NCBI GenBank assembly: GCA_035761805.1
Contig: DASTQL010000228.1
Coordinates: 1 to 10,295, forward strand
Direction: 5' to 3'
DNA length: 10,295 nucleotides
Source of the DNA: DASTQL01 sp035761805
GTDB taxonomy: Bacteria > Actinomycetota > Actinomycetes > Jiangellales > Jiangellaceae
The notes below the pieces were generated by a model, which did no database searches, was not told where the DNA came from, and worked only from the letters and a program-made list of their open reading frames with translations. A program made the translations under genes and the position numbers. The stretch's first letter is position 1, and each line of letters opens with the position of its first letter. This document shows positions 6,595-10,295 of this stretch, piece after piece.

Positions 6595-7383
6595 CTAGAA
6601 GAACCGCAGGTCGGTGATGGCGCCCGACGCCAGGAGGCGTACGTAGAAGTCGGTCAGCGCCACCCAGACGAGGGACGCCCACGCGTACACGGGATGGCGG
6701 GTGTTGAGCCGGGAGACCTGCGTCCACATCTTGTAGCGCACCGGGTGCTCGGAGAAGCTGCGCAGCCGGCCGCCCACGACGTGCCGGCAGGAGTGGCACG
6801 ACAACGAGTAGAGCCACAGCAACACGGCGTTGACCAGCAGCACCAGCGTGCCCAGTCCCATGCCGAAGCCGCCCTCCGGGTCCTGGAAGGCGATGAGCGC
6901 GTCCCAGGTGAGGATGACGTTGAAGGCCAGGGAGGCGAACAACCCGTACCGGTGGTAGTTCTGCAGGATGAGGGGGAAGCGCGACTCGCCGGAGTAGCGG
7001 CGGTGCGGCTCGGCGACGGAGCAAGCCGGAGGGGACAGCCAGAAGGACCGGTAGTAGGCCCTGCGGTAGTAGTAGCAGGTGAGCCGGAAGCTGAGCGGCA
7101 CCACCAGGATGATGAGCGCCGGCGACAGTCCCCACCAGTCGCCGAACGGCGTGCCGAAGTGGGCCGCCCCGTCGGCACAGCGCGTCGCCAAGCAGGGCGA
7201 GTAGAACGGCGAGAGGTACGGGTCGGCGTAGTAGTAGGCGTCCTCGAACGCCCGCCAGGTGGAGTAGACGACGAACGCCAGCAGGACGGCGAAGGTGATG
7301 GCGGGCTGCACCCACCACCGGTCACGGCGCAGGGTCCCGGCGTCGAGCCGGGCCCGCGAGGGAGTTCGGACCCCGGTGGCCAC
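6595..7383 (-). CDS. sdhC: Succinate dehydrogenase membrane anchor, type F (Sdh1-like) SdhC
   Basis: The 262-residue protein has five predicted transmembrane helices at about 28-45, 86-105, 146-166, 174-196 and 231-250. This differs from the paired three-helix SdhC/SdhD anchors, and no second anchor gene is present. The positive-inside pattern puts the N-terminus and the Arg/His-rich 106-145 loop in the cytosol, next to SdhB. At the cytosolic end of helix 4 is SLSCHSCRHVVGG (Cys196, His197, Cys199, His201), and His144 and His230 precede helices 3 and 5. The mycobacterial Sdh1 anchor is known to bind a membrane-embedded Rieske-type [2Fe-2S] cluster and quinone; these Cys and His residues are the likely ligands here, but which ones is inference. 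An outer-face Cys64/Cys69 pair may form a disulphide. The GTG start lies nine bases after the upstream stop. Confidence 0.92.
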   Translation of the reverse strand: MATGVRTPSRARLDAGTLRRDRWWVQPAITFAVLLAFVVYSTWRAFEDAYYYADPYLSPFYSPCLATRCADGAAHFGTPFGDWWGLSPALIILVVPLSFRLTCYYYRRAYYRSFWLSPPACSVAEPHRRYSGESRFPLILQNYHRYGLFASLAFNVILTWDALIAFQDPEGGFGMGLGTLVLLVNAVLLWLYSLSCHSCRHVVGGRLRSFSEHPVRYKMWTQVSRLNTRHPVYAWASLVWVALTDFYVRLLASGAITDLRFF

Positions 7384-7392
7384 GTCGCCGCC

Positions 7393-7680
7393 TCAGGGGG
7401 CGTGCCGGTCGGGGGCCCCGAAGCCCTCGTCCTCGGCGTCGTCCCACATGCTCCGGTCGTAGGGGGTGTCCGGGATCTCCTCGAGCGTCGAGTCGCCGGG
7501 CGGACGGTGCCCGGGCAGCGGGTCGCCGAGCTCGTCGAGGTCGTCGGCGATCCGTCGCACGTCGCTGGAGAGCCTGCGCACGCCGAGCGTGTCCCCGTAG
7601 GCGTGGCTCAGCCGGGTCACGGCTGACTGGAGCTGGTCGACGGCGGTCCGGACCGCCGTGAGGCTCTCCTGCGCGGGCAT
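7393..7680 (-). CDS. Small conserved-looking protein leading the sdh operon
   Basis: The 95-residue product has a helical, probably coiled-coil first half (AVRTAVDQLQSAVTRLSHAYGDTLGVRRLSSDVRRIADDLDELG) and an acidic, probably disordered tail (DDAEDEGFGAPDRHAP). No signal peptide or membrane helix is visible, so it is likely cytosolic. The ATG at 7680 is chosen because AGGAGG is seven bases upstream; the open frame runs on further but the extension looks like non-coding GC-rich sequence. It ends nine bases before sdhC. In Mycobacterium tuberculosis a small gene of similar size (Rv0250c) precedes the Sdh1 genes Rv0249c-Rv0247c, so this is probably its positional counterpart; I cannot verify the alignment. 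A role in assembly or regulation of the complex is speculation. Confidence 0.85.
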   Translation of the reverse strand: MPAQESLTAVRTAVDQLQSAVTRLSHAYGDTLGVRRLSSDVRRIADDLDELGDPLPGHRPPGDSTLEEIPDTPYDRSMWDDAEDEGFGAPDRHAP

Positions 7681-7687
7681 CCTCTGT

Positions 7688-7693
7688 CCTCCT
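7688..7693 (-). promoter_or_regulatory. Ribosome binding site deciding the start of the small sdh-operon gene
   Basis: AGGAGG on the minus strand, seven bases before the ATG at 7680. It selects this start over the much longer open frame that extends upstream through the divergent gene. Confidence 0.7.
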
Positions 7694-7831
7694 GGGGCGC
7701 GTCGTCGGACCTGGGCGACTCGGTCGGAAGCCTGGCAGGTCGGGCCGTCCGAATCCAGGCCTTCCACCGGCTGATCATGAAACCCTCGTTGCCGGGACCC
7801 GGGTGGGCTCCGTGGTCCCCGGGCGGGGCGT

Positions 7832-7838
7832 GGGAGGG
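7832..7838 (+). promoter_or_regulatory. Ribosome binding site deciding the start of the Nudix-kinase fusion
   Basis: GGGAGGG ends seven bases before the GTG at 7846. The upstream in-frame ATG at 7777 has no such site and would add 23 Pro/Gly/Trp-rich residues not expected before a Nudix domain. Confidence 0.65.
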
Positions 7839-7845
7839 TGGACGC

Positions 7846-8970
7846 GTGCCCGTGCCGGTGGTCGTCGTCGGCGCGGCGATCCTCCGCGACGGCCGGCTGC
7901 TGGCGGCGCGGCGCAGCGCCCCGCCTGACGTGGCCGGCCGGTGGGAGCTGCCGGGGGGCAAGGTCGACGAGGGTGAGACCGAGGTGGCGGCACTGGTCCG
8001 CGAGTGCCGCGAGGAACTGGGCGTCGAGGTGGAGCCGGGCGACCCGCTGGGGCCCGAGACGCGGCTCAAGGACGACTACGTCCTGCGCGTGCGGCTCGCC
8101 ACCCTCCGGGACGGCGAACCCGCTCCGCTCGAGGACCACGACGCCCTGCGCTGGCTGGGTCCCGAGGAGCTGGAGGAGGTCGACTGGCTGGAGGCCGACC
8201 GACCTCTGGTGGGCGTCGTCCGGGAGCTGCTGCTCGACGGGGCCCCCCTGGTCGGAGGGCGGGTCGGCGGTGTCGTCCAGGTCGGGTGGACGGTGCGGCG
8301 GCCGACGGGGCCGTGGACCCCGGCGGTCCACACCCTGCTGGAGCACCTGGGGGCGGCGGGCGTCCCTGCGGTGCCCCGCCCGTTGGGCCTGGACGTCCGT
8401 GGGCGGGAGGTGCTCTCGCTGCTCCCCGGCTCACCGGCGGTGCCCTCGTCGTACGACCCCCGGTTGCTGGCCGACCTGGGTGCGTGGTTGCGTCGGGTGC
8501 ACGACACCTCCCGGACGTACGGGGGTCCGACGCGGTGGCGTCGCGGCGAGGTGCCGCTGACCCGTGGCCGGGTCGTGTGCCACAACGACCTCAACCCGAC
8601 CAACGTCCTGGTCGAGGACGGCCGGCTGAGCGGGGTCGTGGACTGGGACATGTCCGCGCCGGGCCGACCGGTCGAGGACCTGGCGTTCGCCGCGTGGATG
8701 TGGGTGCTGCGCGACCCGGCGTACGGCGTGGAGGAGGAGGCGCGACGCGTGGGTGCCCTCGCCGCGGCGTACGGGATGCCGGCGGAGCGCGTGCTCGCGG
8801 GGGTGGCGCCGCGGATGCGTGGGGCGGTGCGGTGGATCCGGCGGGGCGCCGCCCACGGCGACGCCGGCCTGCAGCGGCTGGTGACCGCTGGGGTGCCCGA
8901 GGAGGTGGAGGCCGGCCTGGCGGCGTACGCCCAGCGGCATGAGTCGGTGCTGGCGGCCCTGGCCGCCTGA
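7846..8970 (+). CDS. Nudix hydrolase fused to an APH-type phosphotransferase domain
   Basis: The 374-residue product combines two enzyme folds in one continuous frame. Residues 1 to about 132 are a MutT-like Nudix domain, with ELPGGKVDEGE and a perfect Nudix box at 38-60 (Gly38, Glu44, Arg52-Glu53, Glu56-Glu57, Gly59), followed by LRWLGPEEL. Such domains hydrolyse nucleoside diphosphate derivatives such as oxidised dNTPs. From about 136 the sequence turns into an aminoglycoside-phosphotransferase/choline-kinase-like domain: VGGRVGGVVQVGWTVRRP, then PWTPAVHTLLEHL, the catalytic loop VCHNDLNPTN (His246, Asp248, Asn253) and the metal-binding VVDWDMS (Asp267, Asp269). Both active sites look intact. 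Free-standing versions of each domain are common in actinobacteria; the fusion is less familiar. The kinase substrate is unknown and the family name does not imply drug resistance. It is divergent from the sdh operon and followed by a convergent gene 25 bases away. Confidence 0.93.
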   Translation: MPVPVVVVGAAILRDGRLLAARRSAPPDVAGRWELPGGKVDEGETEVAALVRECREELGVEVEPGDPLGPETRLKDDYVLRVRLATLRDGEPAPLEDHDALRWLGPEELEEVDWLEADRPLVGVVRELLLDGAPLVGGRVGGVVQVGWTVRRPTGPWTPAVHTLLEHLGAAGVPAVPRPLGLDVRGREVLSLLPGSPAVPSSYDPRLLADLGAWLRRVHDTSRTYGGPTRWRRGEVPLTRGRVVCHNDLNPTNVLVEDGRLSGVVDWDMSAPGRPVEDLAFAAWMWVLRDPAYGVEEEARRVGALAAAYGMPAERVLAGVAPRMRGAVRWIRRGAAHGDAGLQRLVTAGVPEEVEAGLAAYAQRHESVLAALAA

Positions 8971-8995
8971 GCCGAGGGCGACGGGTCCGGCCGGC

Positions 8996-9952
8996 TCAGG
9001 ACTCGGCCAGTCCGAGCTCCTCGCCGGTCCGGCGGATGCGGGCCCACCAGCCCGCCAACCCGTGGGCGTCCCGCCAGGTGCGGATCGCGGCGGCGCGGTC
9101 GCCGAGGTCGTGCAGCGCCCAGGCCTGCGTGCAGAGCGCGTCGGCCCGGCCCATCCGGCCCACCGCACGGCGGGCTGCGTGGTCGGCGAGGCGGGACGCG
9201 CCCATGGCGTCGCCGCTCAGCCGCAGCAGCATGGCGCGGACCGGTCGGGTCAGGCGGTCGTCGCAGCCGAGGTACTCGGCCCGGTCCAGGTCGCCGGCCA
9301 CCCGGTCCAGGAACCGCTCGTCCAGGTCCCCGGCCTCGACCGCCATCGCGACCGCCTCGGCCCGCGCGGCCGCGACGGCCGCGAGGACCGGTCCGGTGAC
9401 CCGGTCGTCGGCGAGCACGGCGTCCGCCGCCGGAGGTGCGTCGGCCCACCGTCCCTCGGCCTGGGCGACGAACATCTGCGCGATGGCGGCCGCTCCCGTC
9501 CCCGGGAACGTCCGGCTCAGGTCCAGCGCCACCCCGACGGCGGCGTCCCCCTGGCCGCGGTCGGCCAGCCGGGCGACCGCGCGGACGTGGCGGAGGGCCC
9601 CCTGCTCGCGGCCCCACATCTCGTACGTGGTCCTGCTCCGGCCCGGCGGGAGGATCGCGGTCCCCGGCCGCCCCGCCGCCGCCATCCGGGAGGCGAGAGC
9701 GGCCACCGCGCCCGCCAGCACGGCCCCGACCGCAGCGGCGACCAGCAGCCAGCGGGAGAGGGTCACGGCGCCGGCGACGACCACCGCGAGCACGCCCAGC
9801 GCGGTGACGCGCTGGACGGTGGTCGGGCCGGCGTGCAGGCCGCGGGCGGCGCGCCACAGGTCGACCGTGCCGGGTAGGGCGACGAGGAGTGCCGTCCCCG
9901 TGATGGCGACGACGACGATGCCGCTGCCGAACAGCGCCGCCCCGTAACGCAT
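8996..9952 (-). CDS. Membrane protein with TPR-like helical cytosolic domain, unknown function
   Basis: I do not recognise this 318-residue protein as a named family. The first 90 residues hold three hydrophobic segments (about 5-27, 47-66 and 68-88). Residues about 110-318 are alanine- and arginine-rich helices in pairs, for example ALCTQAWALHDLGDRAAAIRTWRDAHGLAGWW near the end, which has the look of TPR-type repeats; a TPR profile match is likely but weak. The first segment could be read as a signal anchor. No enzyme motif is visible. The ATG at 9952 has no Shine-Dalgarno sequence; a -10-like element placed six bases upstream suggests leaderless translation. It converges on the Nudix-kinase gene with only 25 bases between stops. 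Its upstream side holds the large palindrome described separately. Confidence 0.8.
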   Translation of the reverse strand: MRYGAALFGSGIVVVAITGTALLVALPGTVDLWRAARGLHAGPTTVQRVTALGVLAVVVAGAVTLSRWLLVAAAVGAVLAGAVAALASRMAAAGRPGTAILPPGRSRTTYEMWGREQGALRHVRAVARLADRGQGDAAVGVALDLSRTFPGTGAAAIAQMFVAQAEGRWADAPPAADAVLADDRVTGPVLAAVAAARAEAVAMAVEAGDLDERFLDRVAGDLDRAEYLGCDDRLTRPVRAMLLRLSGDAMGASRLADHAARRAVGRMGRADALCTQAWALHDLGDRAAAIRTWRDAHGLAGWWARIRRTGEELGLAES

Positions 9953-9958
9953 GACGAC

Positions 9959-9988
9959 ATTCTGCCGTCCGGTGCCGTTGCGTGACCA
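9959..9988 (-). promoter_or_regulatory. Candidate leaderless promoter of the TPR-like membrane protein gene
   Basis: On the minus strand TGGTCA (9983-9988, four of six matches to TTGACA) and CAGAAT (9959-9964) are 18 bases apart. CAGAAT ends six bases before the ATG at 9952, placing the transcription start at the start codon. Together with the lack of a ribosome site this fits a leaderless mRNA, a common arrangement in actinobacteria. Inference from spacing only. Confidence 0.35.
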
Positions 9989-10169
9989 GACTGTGGCGCT
10001 GGGTCGTCCGGTCGCTGCGGCCGAATGACCACGTTCACCACCCTCGTCGGGCCTTCACAGGGCGTCCGCGCCTCGTGATGACCCGAGCAGCCTGGTGGTG
10101 GCTTGGGGCGTGAGGTCCAGCGAGGGCCGTGACCGGCGTCAGGGGGTGGGGGAGGGTGACCCTTCCCAA

Positions 10170-10199
10170 GGCACGGCGATCACCACCAGGCGCCGTGCC
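10170..10199. repeat. Internal hairpin in the palindromic element
   Basis: GGCACGGCG (10170-10178) and CGCCGTGCC (10191-10199) form a perfect nine-base stem. The 12-base loop ATCACCACCAGG contains CACCACCAGG, which recurs at 10205-10214 directly and as its complement at 10091-10100, so the loop could compete with the element's own arm for pairing. Confidence 0.7.
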
Positions 10200-10227
10200 G
10201 GGGCCACCACCAGGCTCGTGGAGTCAT

Positions 10228-10249
10228 CACGAGGCGTCGACGCCTCGTG
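10228..10249. repeat. 22-base perfect palindrome in the right arm of the element
   Basis: The arm CACGAGGCGTC (10228-10238) is followed directly by its complement (10239-10249), centred on GTCGAC. The matching place in the left arm (10056-10077) has decayed from perfect symmetry. It could be a protein-binding site or a local hairpin alternative to the long arm-to-arm pairing. Confidence 0.75.
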
Positions 10250-10295
10250 CTGCCACCACCGGGGTGGTGAACGTGGTCATTCGGGGCCGGGCAAA

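Larger units (their letters stand above)
10021..10284. repeat. 264-base near-perfect palindromic element with 23-base perfect terminal inverted repeats
   Basis: Positions 10021-10043 and 10262-10284 are perfect inverted copies (23 of 23), starting CCGAATGACC. The symmetry continues inward with no gaps around one centre (paired positions always sum to 20305): 8 of 16 match at 10044-10059, 20 of 23 at 10060-10082, 3 of 7 at 10083-10089 and 13 of 13 at 10090-10102, about 67 of 82 overall. The central 100 bases (10103-10202) are not symmetric but contain their own hairpins. No supported gene lies inside and no clear target duplication flanks it, although only 11 bases remain on the right. It could be a MITE-like non-autonomous element, a structured RNA gene or a decayed cruciform; none is proved. 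Confidence 0.8.

Noticed and set aside
7777..7845. Upstream ATG start for the Nudix-kinase gene
   Set aside because: No ribosome site; GTG at 7846 has GGGAGGG seven bases upstream and gives a normal Nudix N-terminus.
7681..8346. Upstream extension of the small sdh-operon gene
   Set aside because: Overlaps the divergent Nudix-kinase gene, has no family-like sequence, and the ATG at 7680 has an excellent ribosome site.
7846..8970. Aminoglycoside resistance gene
   Set aside because: The kinase fold is shared by many metabolic kinases, it is fused to a Nudix domain, and nothing shows an antibiotic substrate.
8076..9857. 593-codon leftward open frame
   Set aside because: Composed of Arg/Pro/Gly/Ser-rich shadow sequence overlapping two well-supported genes.
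10021..10284. Intact insertion sequence or CRISPR array
   Set aside because: No transposase frame fits in 264 bases, and there are no regularly spaced direct repeats.
10021..10284. Ordinary Rho-independent terminator
   Set aside because: Far too long, with a 100-base centre and no T-tract on either side; it is also upstream, not downstream, of the nearest gene.

Overview
The window is GC-rich DNA whose start codons (many GTG), strong GGAGG-type ribosome sites and gene content point to an actinobacterium. The nocardioidal/propionibacterial lineage fits best, but that placement is a guess from gene style and not from a marker gene.

Layout. (1) Positions 1-83 hold the first codons of a leftward gene that looks like the membrane start of a sensor kinase; it runs off the left edge. 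(2) Positions 214-3025 are a tight rightward operon of an acidic lipoprotein, a sensor histidine kinase and an OmpR-type response regulator, each pair joined by a 4-base GTGA overlap. (3) Positions 3026-3489 contain a strong hairpin and a leftward 24-codon gene for a single-span membrane microprotein with a good ribosome site. (4) Leftward genes follow: a pterin-4a-carbinolamine dehydratase (3490-3789), then a four-gene block read from 7680 down to 3938: a small conserved-looking protein, a five-helix membrane anchor SdhC, the flavoprotein SdhA and the iron-sulphur protein SdhB. The architecture matches the mycobacterial Sdh1 (type F) succinate dehydrogenase, whose single anchor carries a Rieske-type cluster. 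(5) Rightward, 7846-8970 encodes a Nudix hydrolase fused to an aminoglycoside-phosphotransferase-like kinase domain. (6) Leftward, 8996-9952 encodes a membrane protein with an alpha-helical, TPR-like cytosolic part. (7) Positions 10021-10284 form a gapless, near-symmetric 264-base palindrome with perfect 23-base ends and nested internal hairpins, with no coding sequence that I can support.

How the parts work together. The lipoprotein, kinase and regulator probably form one signalling unit, with the lipoprotein as a candidate extracytoplasmic accessory. The sdh block forms complex II, passing electrons from succinate through FAD and three Fe-S clusters in SdhB to a probable extra cluster and quinone site in SdhC. 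The other genes look like independent housekeeping or accessory units. The least explained items are the large palindrome, the microprotein and the Nudix-kinase fusion.
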